From positions 1-42,408 of the forward strand of contig CANJZW010000037.1 of assembly GCA_947479475.1 (NCBI GenBank): a stretch of DNA of 42,408 nucleotides. Direction: 5' to 3'. This document shows, one piece after another, positions 17,512 to 27,414 of the stretch. Position 1 is the stretch's first letter. Each line of letters begins with the position of its first letter. Under the pieces are notes generated by a model, which did not search any database, was not told the origin of the DNA, and saw only the letters and a program-made list of their open reading frames with translations. Position numbers and translations under genes: made by a program. This DNA comes from Chthoniobacteraceae bacterium (GTDB lineage: Bacteria > Verrucomicrobiota > Verrucomicrobiia > Chthoniobacterales > Chthoniobacteraceae).

Positions 17512-18414
17512 CTAACGACCCAGCGTTTTCATTAATTGGAGGATGGGCTTTGGAACCTCCAAGGCCGCTGCCGCAGGGACGCTGAAAACATATTCCCTGA
17601 CCGTCTCACCAAGTTGTAAAAACCGGGGCTGACGTGTTTCCGCATTCACCGCCACCACCTTGATATCAGGGCGCAAAGGCAATCCACCAAGCGGACCGGG
17701 CGGCCACTTTTGGGCCGGCTGCACCGCCGCGGCAGGGCGTCCACCTCCGCCTGGCGTAACGATGGGCTTCCCCACTACGGAAGGCACACCGGGGGGCCTC
17801 GAGGCCGCAGTTGCCGCAGCCGCCGGCCTGCCTGAAAGCATGTCGGGCGGCATCTGGGCGTACACGTGGAGCGTTTCCGTCCCCTGTTTGATCGTTCCCC
17901 GAAAAAGCTCCGAATTGACCCAATCAAACTCCTTGAGGCCCAGCCAGTCTTGATATTCCGCAGAGGGAGGAGGAAGAACGGGGGCGGGCTGCCCCGGTTC
18001 AACCACCAAAAAATCACTGGGATCGCGGCGTAACCCAAAACGGCCGGTTTCCGCCTCCGCCAGAAACACAAAGCCTTCCACCTTCCAGACATCGTAATTA
18101 GTTTTTGGAAACTTAATGTGTTCCAGCGTGACTGCCCCGATAGCGGAAACACTCACCTGCACGGGCTGACTCTCAAGATTGGGGGCTTTTGCAGATACGG
18201 TGGGGTACTTAAAGTTGATCACCCAACTCATGGGCGGCTTTGGCGGAATCCAAGCCGGGCCGGGGGGAGGGATAATTTCGTTAGAGTTTTGATCTGCCGC
18301 CCTAAGATTGCCACCGACCAAGCCAGAAAAACCCAAAACAAAAAGACCAGCGAGAGCAAGGCGCCCGGCTGAAGCAAGTCTTTTGACCGCGCTTCGTGGA
18401 GTTCTTGAGTTCAT
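17512..18414 (-). CDS. Secreted hypothetical protein, Pro/Ala-rich
   Basis: I do not recognise a family. The 300-residue product has a basic N-terminus and one hydrophobic segment (LALAGLFVLGFSGLVGG) ending near LRAADQ, so it is exported or anchored. A proline-rich stretch follows (EIIPPPGPAWIPPKPP), then a mixed globular part at about 50-170 with a possible beta-rich fold (SWVINFKYPTVS, VWKVEGFVFLAEAETGRFGL). Next comes a low-complexity linker rich in Pro, Ala and Gly (about 190-245) and a hydrophobic end. It is transcribed divergently from the Verru_Chthon cassette A gene with a 117-bp shared upstream region, so the two might share control. Confidence 0.7.
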   Translation of the reverse strand: MNSRTPRSAVKRLASAGRLALAGLFVLGFSGLVGGNLRAADQNSNEIIPPPGPAWIPPKPPMSWVINFKYPTVSAKAPNLESQPVQVSVSAIGAVTLEHIKFPKTNYDVWKVEGFVFLAEAETGRFGLRRDPSDFLVVEPGQPAPVLPPPSAEYQDWLGLKEFDWVNSELFRGTIKQGTETLHVYAQMPPDMLSGRPAAAATAASRPPGVPSVVGKPIVTPGGGGRPAAAVQPAQKWPPGPLGGLPLRPDIKVVAVNAETRQPRFLQLGETVREYVFSVPAAAALEVPKPILQLMKTLGR

Positions 18415-18470
18415 ATAAAGTGTACTATCCCCCTGGTATGTTGTATTGAGAAACTAGTCTGTGTGACTGT

Positions 18471-18493
18471 ACTTGATTACTTTTTAATCGAGT
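18471..18493 (+). promoter_or_regulatory. Leader hairpin upstream of vccA
   Basis: ACTTGATTA (18471-18479) pairs with TAATCGAGT (18485-18493), including one G-U pair, around a CTTTT loop. It lies 38 nt before the vccA start, in the region shared with the divergent gene. The role is unknown; it may be incidental. Confidence 0.25.
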
Positions 18494-18531
18494 CAAACCT
18501 CCGCGCAAAGTCTTTCTCACCCCCAAACTTT

Positions 18532-21500
18532 ATGAACCGGTTTAGCCGAAAAGACGTCTCCCAGAGTGGTGTTGCCTTAATTCTTGTCTTGGGCATCGTG
18601 GCGCTGCTCACCGTCATGGTGGTTGCCTTCCTCGGAGTCTCCTCCAGACAAGTCAATGATTCAAAAGGCGCCAACGCTGCCGTTGAAAAGGGACAGTTCG
18701 CAGAGTTTGCCGCTTCTCAGTTTCTCTCGGATCTCAAAAACGAAATCCTGGCCGGCTCGGTCTCCCCTGTCCCTGCATCTGCCGAGGCAGCCGCGGCAGC
18801 CTCGGCGGGTTCCCTCACGCTATATCCCGCCACCCCCTTGAGTGCCGCGCCAGACCGCTTCAGCACCTCGCCTGCCCTGGGCAACTCCGGCGGCAGCTTC
18901 CCCAGCCGGCCAGTCGTCGGGCCACCCAACCTCATTAAACAAAGTGCTTCCAAACGCGATTTCTACGACAAAAATCTCGGAATCGAAAGCATCTCAGGCT
19001 TCGAAGCCCAACCCGCTTTCCCAAAGGCAGTCGCTTACCCGCCCTCTTCCAGGGCAAGCGACGTATCGAGCAACTCAGGCACTCCAGATTCGGTTTCCGC
19101 CGCCCGCTGGAACAGGCCTCTTCTATTGCCCCGCAAAGACCCAAGTAAGGGGGATGAATTCCCCTTGGGCTACGAGCCAAAAGACGCAGGCTCCGTCGAC
19201 TTCAGGGTAGCCGGAGAAAAGAAAACCGCTTCCTGGACCTGGCAGGCTCCTCATTGGGTGTACGTCACTCAAGATGGCTCCAATCCCAATCCCGACACCC
19301 TGACGAACACGCAGGTAGCCAACCCTGTGATCGGCCGTTACGCCTACCAGGCCTATGATGTCGGAGGCTTGCTGGATCTCAATGTCGCCGGGCACTCAAA
19401 CGACGTCACACCCAGGGATGCCGCAAAGAAGGGGAGCACTGGCCTTGCAGACCTCACCGTGCTCGGCCTGACCGCAGACCAGATCAAGGGCCTGCTGAAA
19501 TTCAGAAATCCAGCCAGTCTCGACTCCCAAACCGCAGGCGGTCCCTTCAAAAACAACTACCTCAACTTCCTGCTGCGCACCCCGGATCCAAAATCCACTT
19601 CGACGTGGCCCTCCAACAACGGCTTCCTGCGGGTGGGCGGGACGGATACCGTGACCAATAACGCCTTCTCCAGCCGCCGCGCCCTGAAGTCTTTTCTTCT
19701 GAGTGGCATGGGCGCCGGCACCGTGCCGGCCAGCGACAGCGCTGAAACAGCCAAACTCATGGAGGCGCTCCAATATTTCACCCACTTCTCCCGCAGCCTC
19801 GAACAACCCTCCTTCAAACCCGGCTTTTTCTTAAACGACTCCGCCGGCAACCGCACCCGCTCAAACGCCACACCCGCTGCCTCCACGGGCGCCGGCGGCC
19901 CCTCCACGGCGGATTCACCCGTTTTTATCCGGCCTAGCATTGTGCCGCCCAAAAACAAAATCGATGACATCCTTTACCCGATCTCCGTTGTCCCCACCGC
20001 TATAGCGGCCCCGGCTGTCTACACGTCGTACAAGCAGCCTTACGAAACGGCGCTGGGCAACAATCGCGGCGGAAACGACGCCTGGGGCACGCTGGACGAA
20101 CGCAGTTACGGCACTAATCCGCTCTCTCTTGTGACCAGCAGCGTCAAGCCCTCCCAAAAAAACAAAGCAACCCCACTACAGGATGTAATCAACCCCTCCT
20201 TCCTCGAAGTCAAAGTCCGTAACCCGTTCCGGCGCATGGACAACACTCAGGCGACGGCGGGTGAACCCCTGGTCAAAAAGCGTTTCCCTCTGGAGCGCCT
20301 CTCTTGGTTGACCTACAAAGGCCCGAGCGCGGCCCTCTCCCCAGGGGAACCCTCGTACAACAGCCTCGGCACCGAGGACAACATCAAGAAGGCCTTCGGC
20401 CTCACCTGGATGCCAACGGCGTCTTCAGATCCCGAACAGGGGCACTTCTGGGCTTACGACCACGGTAAAACCGGTGAAATCTACACTCTCGATGAAATCA
20501 CAGAACTCTCAGGAGACAAGGCCCGCGAGCCTGATTTCATCGAACTCCTCTACGCCGCCGTCGCCGTCGGGTCCGTTGGCAAATCCGCCCTCGCAGATCA
20601 TGCGCAGGGCCAACCTTGGGACACCTCCACCTACCAGCAGGTCCGAGACAGAACCAGCCGTTTCCAAATCCTTGAAATCGCAGCAAACATTATCGACCAA
20701 AACGATTCAGACAGCTATTCGACCATCATCAAACTGCCTAATCCCATCTTAAACAAAGACTTCCCTGGCACTCCCTACTACCCCGCCTTATTCACGGCGC
20801 GCGGCGTGGAGGACCTTCCCTATTTTTACCGCATGCACAGCCGGGCGATTAAAAACTTCAATCAATACACCAGAGTCAAGCCAGACATTGATCCAGTTGG
20901 AATTCAAGGAGTTACACGCATAACTGGCTCCATGAGTTCGCCAGCCTGGAATAACTCAAACTACGATTGCGGCACCACCTCGCTCATTTTGTTCCCGGAA
21001 CTTTGGAACCCTCACGCCCAGAACCTTTCAGGTTCCGGAAGCGATGCTGTCCCGACAGAATTCCGAGTTCTGGCCGCCTCCCAGACGCCCAGTGATATCC
21101 TTTCCACCACCAATAACCTCGCGTTTTCAGGACTGCTCGCGGCTTCAGACCGCGGCCTCATGAACAACCCGAAACTCTTCGACAAATCCTCCGGGTCGCC
21201 AGCCAACCACAGCGAATGGATGTGGATTCAACCCGAGGCTTCCAAGTATTTTTCCTCGCGCGCCATAGGCAACTTTTATTTTTCTTTTAGAAATGAAGAC
21301 AACCTGTGGAACCAAAATCTCTGGGGCTGGCTTTTGGGGAGCACCCAGCCAAGAACTCCCGGCGATGTGATCAGAGCCATGACGGGAGAGCCCATTTTTG
21401 ATTTGGATGGAAGCCTTTTTTGGAATGACCCAAGCAACAAACCCTTTCTAGATACAAACACGTATTATTCAGGCATGGCCACTGACGCGTTAATTGCCGG

Positions 21501-24360
21501 CTGCTCAGCCTTCGAGTATCCCCTCTGGCGGCTTCCAAATTCCATGACGGGCTCACTCACTCCCGACCTCGACTTCAGGAAGGTGGTCACCACTGGATCT
21601 GGCGCAACTGCAGGCACCTATGGATTTCTTTCAGCCGGATCGTTAGCCCAATTCTGGCCTTACACCGAGGGACCGGGCCTCGCGGACAATTTAAACTCGC
21701 GATATGACGGCTTGGATTCCGCCCGGTGGTACATTCTGGATTACCCGGCAGGAACCTCTTGGCCCCTGAGCCAGAGAAAGCACTTTTCAGATACCAATAC
21801 CGTACGCGTCGCACTCAGCAACTCCACCGTCGGCTCCAGGACCACCGATAAACGCCACTTTATCGGCCTTCCAAATTATCCAGCAAACACCCCAGCATCG
21901 GTTGACTTCCGGGGCTCCGAGCTTCTCTTTTCGAACAACGCAAAAACGCCCATGTTCCGGGAACCCACCCCGCTTTGTTTCGCTGACATGCCCAGCGGCA
22001 GCAATCTCCGCGCGAGCGAGAATAGTTTTTTTTCCGGTTACCCCTACAACGGCTCGATCGTCGACAAGAGTGGCACAAAGTGGATTGGATTTTCCTTAGG
22101 GGAAAGTCCCAGCCAGTTCATCTCAGCCGTCAGATTGGAGGCGGGTTCAGGAGACTTGGTCATCGACTCGGGTTCGTACGATCTTGCCGGCAGACCCCTC
22201 AAAAGCAGGCGAAAAGGTGACTATACCCAGCTGCTTCAATCCGGTGGGACCGTCAGCTTCACAAGCGCCACAGGAGTGACTAGTGGGACTTCAAACGTTT
22301 TCGAGTTTTTTGCCGTCCCAGTCAATATGGTTGGAATTACAGACGACCATCTGTTTACGGTTCAGATGCAGTTTAAAGGAGCCGACGGAAACTGGGTCAC
22401 CTACGATGAGCGTTATTTAAAAATGCGGGGGGGTGACGGTTCACGGACTCCGGTCGTTGGCAAAAGCCAATTAACTCCCAATGGCGCCGTTCCAGATCCC
22501 TCCTGGGGATATCCCCCGGCAGGGTACGCCGTAAACGGCACCCAGCTTGGCCCGCAAATGGGCTGGGGTTCTCCCCTCATCACAAGCTACGACCCGCGCT
22601 CCTCCCGCTTCGGACATCCCTCCCGTCTCGCTGAAGCCGGTCAGGAATGTATTTACGGTTCTCAAGCCCAGCGTTTCGCGCTTAGCCCCATCTCCAACAC
22701 CGACCACGGCCTTCTCGGACTCGGCGACCACAACTTTACCGACCGGACCTCGACGAGTCTGCTGGACAGTTTCACGGCAAACAACCTGATCGCCAGCGTT
22801 TTGACCGTCAACACGGATGTTCCAGCCAGCTGGAATATGGTGGGAGGGTTCACCCTGTCTGCACCCAATGTGGACAAATCAATTAAACCTCCCCTAGTGA
22901 CAATGCCCCTTCCTTTTTCCAAACTCTTTGATGTCCTTCAAGGGAAAACGAATGACGAAAATCTGATCCTGAACCCTCCCTCCGGTTTTTTTGCCCCCAA
23001 CAAAGCACGTGGCAGTTCCCCGTATTGGGCGCAATGGTGGGCTCTAGGTAAGTACAACAGCCTGAATCTTTGGCAGTCCCCGAGCATCAACTCCTACGAT
23101 TACGGTTGGTTCTCGCGCACCTTGTTCCCAAAGAGCAATACGAATCCATTTTTCAACTATTTCACAGCCACCAGTTTTTTTAATTACGGAACTTTCTCCG
23201 CAGACCCCAGCATTCCCAACTTCAAAAACTTTTGGTACTGGCATACCGAATTCACCCCCAACGACCCACCAGGGTTCCATGACTACGCGGATGCCTTGCG
23301 CATCGGCGCCTTCACCGAAAATATCCAGCCTAACTACGCGGACCCCACCGACCCCCTCTACACCGCCGGCACCGAATCGGAACTCCGGCAGGCGTACGCC
23401 GATCCCGACGATATCGTCCGGCGCGCGATGGGCGCCTTCGCCGCGTACGGAGGCTACTCAAGCACCTCTCGGGATGGCTTGCCGCAGGGGCAGCTCGGCG
23501 CCGGCGCCAACAAAGACAACCGGCCTGTCGTGCTCAACCGGCCCTTCCAGTCCGTCGCCGAGTTGGGATACGCTTTTCGCGGTTCCCCATGGAAAAACCT
23601 CAGTTTCTCCACCCCGGAAACCGGCGATGCCGCGCTTCTGGACGTTTTTTGTCTGACGGAAGCGCCGCCCACCATGAAGGGGAATCCCATCACCGAAGGC
23701 ATGTTTGAAAAAACGACGCCTCCCTTGGTTGCTGGCAAAGTCAATTTAAACACGCGCCAGGAACCTGTCCTCACAGCGATGCTCAACGGCGCGCTCAAGG
23801 ACGAGTCCTCCGCAGAAATCACCGGCATTGCCGCGGAAGCCTCCCCCATGGCTCAAACCCTCATCGGCCGGACCACCGCCAATAAAGCCTGGCTGGGCCC
23901 CCTTTCAAACGTCTCCGAACTCGCGGGAAAACTCTTCGGCAAAGATATCCCTACGGATACCTTTAATATGAGGACGGACCCCGTCTACACCTCCATCGTC
24001 TACCAGACAGCCAGCGAACCAACGCGCAACCCCGATATGGCCCCCGGGCAGACACGGGGCAAACTGACGTGGCACTACACCGGAGTGTCCGCCGATATGG
24101 AATCCGTATTCCTGACTACGAAAGACCGCAAAAACCTCAGAATGCGGGAGTCCGTCATCCGCGCCCTCGCCGACGGCGGGCAAACCCGAGTGTGGAACAT
24201 CATGCTGGATCTGGTGGTGCAAACGGGGAAACTCAAACCCAAGGCGACCACCCTAGCCCAGTTCAACAAGGATGCGGAACGCCGCGTCTGGGTGTTCTTC
24301 GCCATCGACCGTCTGACAGGTGAAATCTTAGACTATCAAGTCGAAGACATCACTGACTAA
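18532..24360 (+). CDS. vccA: Verru_Chthon cassette protein A
   Basis: The 1942-residue protein matches the Verru_Chthon cassette A family (TIGR02600) in overall design. A prepilin/PilX-like N-terminal helix (QSGVALILVLGIVALLTVMV, from residue 11) is followed by SSRQVNDSKGANAAVEKGQFAEFAA. The very long ectodomain is rich in Ser, Asn, Pro and aromatic residues, and the conserved C-terminus reads RMRESVIRALADGGQTRVWN, then LVVQTGKLKP, AERRVWVFFAIDRLTGEILD. In Verrucomicrobium spinosum and Chthoniobacter the family occurs in cassettes with the prepilin-like proteins B, C and D, suggesting a surface or secretion-linked assembly; its function is unknown. ATG 18532 is preferred because it puts the hydrophobic helix near the N-terminus. 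No Shine-Dalgarno is seen. No B, C or D gene is present on either side. Confidence 0.88.
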   Translation: MNRFSRKDVSQSGVALILVLGIVALLTVMVVAFLGVSSRQVNDSKGANAAVEKGQFAEFAASQFLSDLKNEILAGSVSPVPASAEAAAAASAGSLTLYPATPLSAAPDRFSTSPALGNSGGSFPSRPVVGPPNLIKQSASKRDFYDKNLGIESISGFEAQPAFPKAVAYPPSSRASDVSSNSGTPDSVSAARWNRPLLLPRKDPSKGDEFPLGYEPKDAGSVDFRVAGEKKTASWTWQAPHWVYVTQDGSNPNPDTLTNTQVANPVIGRYAYQAYDVGGLLDLNVAGHSNDVTPRDAAKKGSTGLADLTVLGLTADQIKGLLKFRNPASLDSQTAGGPFKNNYLNFLLRTPDPKSTSTWPSNNGFLRVGGTDTVTNNAFSSRRALKSFLLSGMGAGTVPASDSAETAKLMEALQYFTHFSRSLEQPSFKPGFFLNDSAGNRTRSNATPAASTGAGGPSTADSPVFIRPSIVPPKNKIDDILYPISVVPTAIAAPAVYTSYKQPYETALGNNRGGNDAWGTLDERSYGTNPLSLVTSSVKPSQKNKATPLQDVINPSFLEVKVRNPFRRMDNTQATAGEPLVKKRFPLERLSWLTYKGPSAALSPGEPSYNSLGTEDNIKKAFGLTWMPTASSDPEQGHFWAYDHGKTGEIYTLDEITELSGDKAREPDFIELLYAAVAVGSVGKSALADHAQGQPWDTSTYQQVRDRTSRFQILEIAANIIDQNDSDSYSTIIKLPNPILNKDFPGTPYYPALFTARGVEDLPYFYRMHSRAIKNFNQYTRVKPDIDPVGIQGVTRITGSMSSPAWNNSNYDCGTTSLILFPELWNPHAQNLSGSGSDAVPTEFRVLAASQTPSDILSTTNNLAFSGLLAASDRGLMNNPKLFDKSSGSPANHSEWMWIQPEASKYFSSRAIGNFYFSFRNEDNLWNQNLWGWLLGSTQPRTPGDVIRAMTGEPIFDLDGSLFWNDPSNKPFLDTNTYYSGMATDALIAGCSAFEYPLWRLPNSMTGSLTPDLDFRKVVTTGSGATAGTYGFLSAGSLAQFWPYTEGPGLADNLNSRYDGLDSARWYILDYPAGTSWPLSQRKHFSDTNTVRVALSNSTVGSRTTDKRHFIGLPNYPANTPASVDFRGSELLFSNNAKTPMFREPTPLCFADMPSGSNLRASENSFFSGYPYNGSIVDKSGTKWIGFSLGESPSQFISAVRLEAGSGDLVIDSGSYDLAGRPLKSRRKGDYTQLLQSGGTVSFTSATGVTSGTSNVFEFFAVPVNMVGITDDHLFTVQMQFKGADGNWVTYDERYLKMRGGDGSRTPVVGKSQLTPNGAVPDPSWGYPPAGYAVNGTQLGPQMGWGSPLITSYDPRSSRFGHPSRLAEAGQECIYGSQAQRFALSPISNTDHGLLGLGDHNFTDRTSTSLLDSFTANNLIASVLTVNTDVPASWNMVGGFTLSAPNVDKSIKPPLVTMPLPFSKLFDVLQGKTNDENLILNPPSGFFAPNKARGSSPYWAQWWALGKYNSLNLWQSPSINSYDYGWFSRTLFPKSNTNPFFNYFTATSFFNYGTFSADPSIPNFKNFWYWHTEFTPNDPPGFHDYADALRIGAFTENIQPNYADPTDPLYTAGTESELRQAYADPDDIVRRAMGAFAAYGGYSSTSRDGLPQGQLGAGANKDNRPVVLNRPFQSVAELGYAFRGSPWKNLSFSTPETGDAALLDVFCLTEAPPTMKGNPITEGMFEKTTPPLVAGKVNLNTRQEPVLTAMLNGALKDESSAEITGIAAEASPMAQTLIGRTTANKAWLGPLSNVSELAGKLFGKDIPTDTFNMRTDPVYTSIVYQTASEPTRNPDMAPGQTRGKLTWHYTGVSADMESVFLTTKDRKNLRMRESVIRALADGGQTRVWNIMLDLVVQTGKLKPKATTLAQFNKDAERRVWVFFAIDRLTGEILDYQVEDITD

Positions 24361-24371
24361 AAGTTTTGAAC

Positions 24372-24400
24372 CGGGGCGGTGGCCAGCGCTGGGGGCCCCG
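24372..24400. terminator. Terminator-like hairpin between convergent vccA and GT41-GT4 genes
   Basis: CGGGGC (24372-24377) pairs with GCCCCG (24395-24400), and inside is the palindrome CCAGCGCTGG (24383-24392). It fills the 42-bp gap between the two stop codons. It could stop transcription from both sides, although no T-tract follows in either direction. Confidence 0.4.
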
Positions 24401-24402
24401 AC

Positions 24403-27400
24403 TCAGTCGCTCGGCAACAGACATTCCGCCAACCGGTCTGCCACCCTTTTCCACGACCACGTCTCCAGAAACCGCTGCCGCTCCGCAACAGACACTCCGG
24501 ACTGGCCTGGCTTCTTGAGCGCCTCCCGAATCTGACGTACAAACGCTTCGTAGTCCGGCTCGATCGCGGGACCGAAACTCCCGCCCGTATCGACCGCAGG
24601 AACCCGCTTTCCTTTGATGGGCGAACAGACCCCCGGAAGCATGAACGCATCCGCACTGCCCCCGCCGGTGATCAAAACCTTCAAACCACACGCGATCGCT
24701 TCCAGCGCTGGGCGATGAAAGGCCGCCGTGCGGAAAGGCGCCACGTAGAGGTCGGAAATGCCGTAAAAGAACTGGGCGTAGTTCAAGGAAACGGCATTCG
24801 GCAACAACATCAACGCCCCAATGATCTCGGGCGTCAGGAGCCCCGGATGGGATCGGTTCACACGGTCGATAGCCTGTTGCACAAGGCCCCCCCCCAAAGC
24901 CGCCTCCTCGCGCAGGAGCAACCTCAGCTTGCTGTTCTCCCGCCGCAATTCCGCAAACGCCCTCAGAAGAAGGTCGCCGCCATTGCCATGGGATAAACGG
25001 CCCACATGAATCAAAATCAAATCGTCCTCGGCCACTCCGATTTGTTTGCGAACCTGCGATCGGCCGGACGGCGTGAGCGGTTGGAACAAAGAAGCGTCCA
25101 CGCCGAAAGGCACCACGTAAATCCGTTCGGGGTTCATCCCTGCAAGCACGAGCTTTTGCTTCGACCACTCGGAGGGTGTGACGACCCATTGGTTCCCCTC
25201 GGTGAAAGCCGCTGGCGAAGATAAGGCCGCATCTTCTAAATCATCGCTGGAGAGCAGATGCAGCACTTTCTGGCCAGGCCCTGCATAGACGCTCGGCGGT
25301 GAAACGGCGTTCAGGACAACATCCGGAACCTCCTCCCCCGTAAAGTTCGGAATCAGTGAAAGAATGCGCGCGGACACCTTGGGAAACGAAGGCCGCTCCG
25401 AGGCCTCCCTCTGAGGGCTGTTTGCTGGCGACAAATCTTCGCTCAACAGCTGCAGCTCCCTTTTTTCACTCAAGGCCAAAAGCTGGAACTCACTACAAAC
25501 AGCGATCGGCTCGGCGGAATCCCTCAAGCTCCTCACCAAAACGGTCGTGAGGGAGGCGGGGGTGCTCAGGCCGGCCGCCTGGAGAAAGAGCGCCTCAAGA
25601 TTGCGTGTGAACTGGATGGAATTCGCGAGTGACTTGCGCTCCGTCGAATTCAAGAGTCGGCTCCGAAGCTGGGCCAGCTCCTCGGGGTTGGTGGCGAGTT
25701 GCACCGCGCGGTTTTCGTAGTCCTGATGGGTGTGGGTGATCAGTTCCGTGAGCCCAAAATCATGCAGTAAGCTGCAACCCATCCGTGAGACAAAGGTCTC
25801 GCCCGCAAGCGTGAGCATCGGCACGCCCATGTGCAGCGTGTCGTTGCCCGTGGAACCGGCATTGTACGGGTGGTTGTCCAAAAACAAATCCGTATGAGGA
25901 ACTCGCGCCAGATGAATCCCATAGGGGCAGCGTTCCGCAAAAACAAAGCGCTCGGGGCCAATGCCATGCTGTGCGGCGAACTGTTTCAGATTGGCGGTGG
26001 CCCACCGGTTGTCGTCCACCAGCCAGAGGATGCTGTTTGGCACGCGCTCCAAAATCCTAAGCCACGTCGTGAACATTTTTGGGTTCAACTTCGTGACGTT
26101 GTTGAAGGAGGCAAACACGAACTGCCCTTCCTTCAGCCCGTGCGACTCCCGCGTGGTGGTCGCACAAGAAACCCGCTGGCTGTCAAAGGGCAAAAAGGAA
26201 TGGGGAAGGTACAACGGCTTTTCGGTGAAAAACTCCGCGAGCTTTTCCGGGAGAGAAATCCGGTCGGCGATGACGTAGTCGACCCAGGGCAGGGCCGTGG
26301 TTCCAATATACCCAAGCCACGTCACCTGTGCCGGTGCCGGCCGATACCGGAGCACTCCCACCCTCGTGTTGGCACTCACCCCGTTTAAATCCACAAGCAC
26401 ATCGATCTCCCGCTCCAAAATCAACCGGGCAATGCGTTCGTCGCTCAGGTGACCCACCCGCTCGAAGTGTTCCAAGGCCGCAATCAGCCTTTCGCGGTGT
26501 TCCGTGTTGTCGTCCCGCGACACACAAAAACCAAAGGTCTCAAACCGCGACAAATCATGGTTTTCAAACAGTTCAGCCAGCAAAAGACCCACCGCGTGAA
26601 TGTTAAAGTCCGAGGAAAGGTACCCAATCCGGAGCCGCCGGTGTGCGTATTTGCGCCCATCCCACAACGGCGCCTCCGGCGTCGGATAAAACCGCATCCC
26701 CAACGAACGCGCCGCATACAGTTGGCTGAGCGGATTGTCCGACTCCCCAAGCATCGCAATGGGACTCGTCGCCAAAAGCATGTCGCACTTTGAATGCCCG
26801 GGCAACTCGCCAAAAATCGGCCATTCGCAACGTTTTTGACGCACCCTCAGCCAATGCTGCAGCGCGTCGGTTTGCTTGGGTCTGAGTTGCAAGCTCAAGG
26901 CAAGGGCGTCCATCGCCTCGTCGAACACCTCCAGAATCTCCGAAAGCCTCCCAATCTGGTTGAGCCCAGCGCTTCGGTGTGCGGGCGTCGTTTCCGCCTT
27001 CGCCAAAATCCGCCACTGCTCCAGCGCCTTTTGCGGTTCGCCACGGCGTTCCAAAAGCAGCCCAAGGTTGAGCAGCGCCTCCGGAAAATGAGGCGCCACC
27101 GCAAGCGCCTTATGGTAGGACTCGAGAGACTCGTCCCCGCGCCCCAGCATCGACAAAGTCACCCCCAAATTAAAAAAGGCCAGATGACGGCTCGTATCGC
27201 GACTTCCCTTTAACCAAAACTTGTACGCCGAAACGCACCCCTCGAGATCCCCCCTCTCCTTCAGCGCTTCCGCATAATCCACAATCTCCGGAGCCGTCAT
27301 CCGCCCTGACTCAATCCGGCGCTGCATGTCTTTCGGTAGGCTCGGCGCGGAAGCAGGCGCCAGAGCGGAGTTCTTTGGGGGCGATACGGTTTTTTTCATG

Positions 27401-27414
27401 CGGCAGTTGCTCAT
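24403..27414 (-). CDS. TPR-GT41 (SPINDLY/OGT-like) protein fused to a GT4-type glycosyltransferase
   Basis: This 1003-residue cytoplasmic protein has three parts. TPR-like repeats lie at about 60-190 (AFFNLGVTLSMLGRGDESLE, then EALLNLGLLLERRGEPQKALE). The GT41 domain, about 255-620, shows RIGYLSSDFNIHAVGLLLAE with the OGT-type His, FASFNNVTKLNPKMF with the lysine matching the UDP-contacting Lys of human OGT, and FLDNHPYNAGSTGNDTLHMG. A second, GT4-like transferase follows from about 640 (WVVTPSEWSKQKLVLAGM, YVVPFGVDASLF, ILIHVGRLSHGNGGDLLLRAF, RPALEAIACG). GT41 enzymes transfer GlcNAc, glucose or fucose to Ser/Thr or Asn of proteins. The start at 27414 has a GAGAG site 4 nt upstream; 27399 is the alternative. 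A protein- or glycan-modifying role for a surface molecule is likely. Confidence 0.85.
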   Translation of the reverse strand: MSNCRMKKTVSPPKNSALAPASAPSLPKDMQRRIESGRMTAPEIVDYAEALKERGDLEGCVSAYKFWLKGSRDTSRHLAFFNLGVTLSMLGRGDESLESYHKALAVAPHFPEALLNLGLLLERRGEPQKALEQWRILAKAETTPAHRSAGLNQIGRLSEILEVFDEAMDALALSLQLRPKQTDALQHWLRVRQKRCEWPIFGELPGHSKCDMLLATSPIAMLGESDNPLSQLYAARSLGMRFYPTPEAPLWDGRKYAHRRLRIGYLSSDFNIHAVGLLLAELFENHDLSRFETFGFCVSRDDNTEHRERLIAALEHFERVGHLSDERIARLILEREIDVLVDLNGVSANTRVGVLRYRPAPAQVTWLGYIGTTALPWVDYVIADRISLPEKLAEFFTEKPLYLPHSFLPFDSQRVSCATTTRESHGLKEGQFVFASFNNVTKLNPKMFTTWLRILERVPNSILWLVDDNRWATANLKQFAAQHGIGPERFVFAERCPYGIHLARVPHTDLFLDNHPYNAGSTGNDTLHMGVPMLTLAGETFVSRMGCSLLHDFGLTELITHTHQDYENRAVQLATNPEELAQLRSRLLNSTERKSLANSIQFTRNLEALFLQAAGLSTPASLTTVLVRSLRDSAEPIAVCSEFQLLALSEKRELQLLSEDLSPANSPQREASERPSFPKVSARILSLIPNFTGEEVPDVVLNAVSPPSVYAGPGQKVLHLLSSDDLEDAALSSPAAFTEGNQWVVTPSEWSKQKLVLAGMNPERIYVVPFGVDASLFQPLTPSGRSQVRKQIGVAEDDLILIHVGRLSHGNGGDLLLRAFAELRRENSKLRLLLREEAALGGGLVQQAIDRVNRSHPGLLTPEIIGALMLLPNAVSLNYAQFFYGISDLYVAPFRTAAFHRPALEAIACGLKVLITGGGSADAFMLPGVCSPIKGKRVPAVDTGGSFGPAIEPDYEAFVRQIREALKKPGQSGVSVAERQRFLETWSWKRVADRLAECLLPSD

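Noticed and set aside
18463..18531. Longer N-terminus for the Verru_Chthon A protein
   Set aside because: It would put 23 residues before the MNRFSRKDVSQSG start and move the export helix away from the N-terminus; it also covers the leader hairpin.
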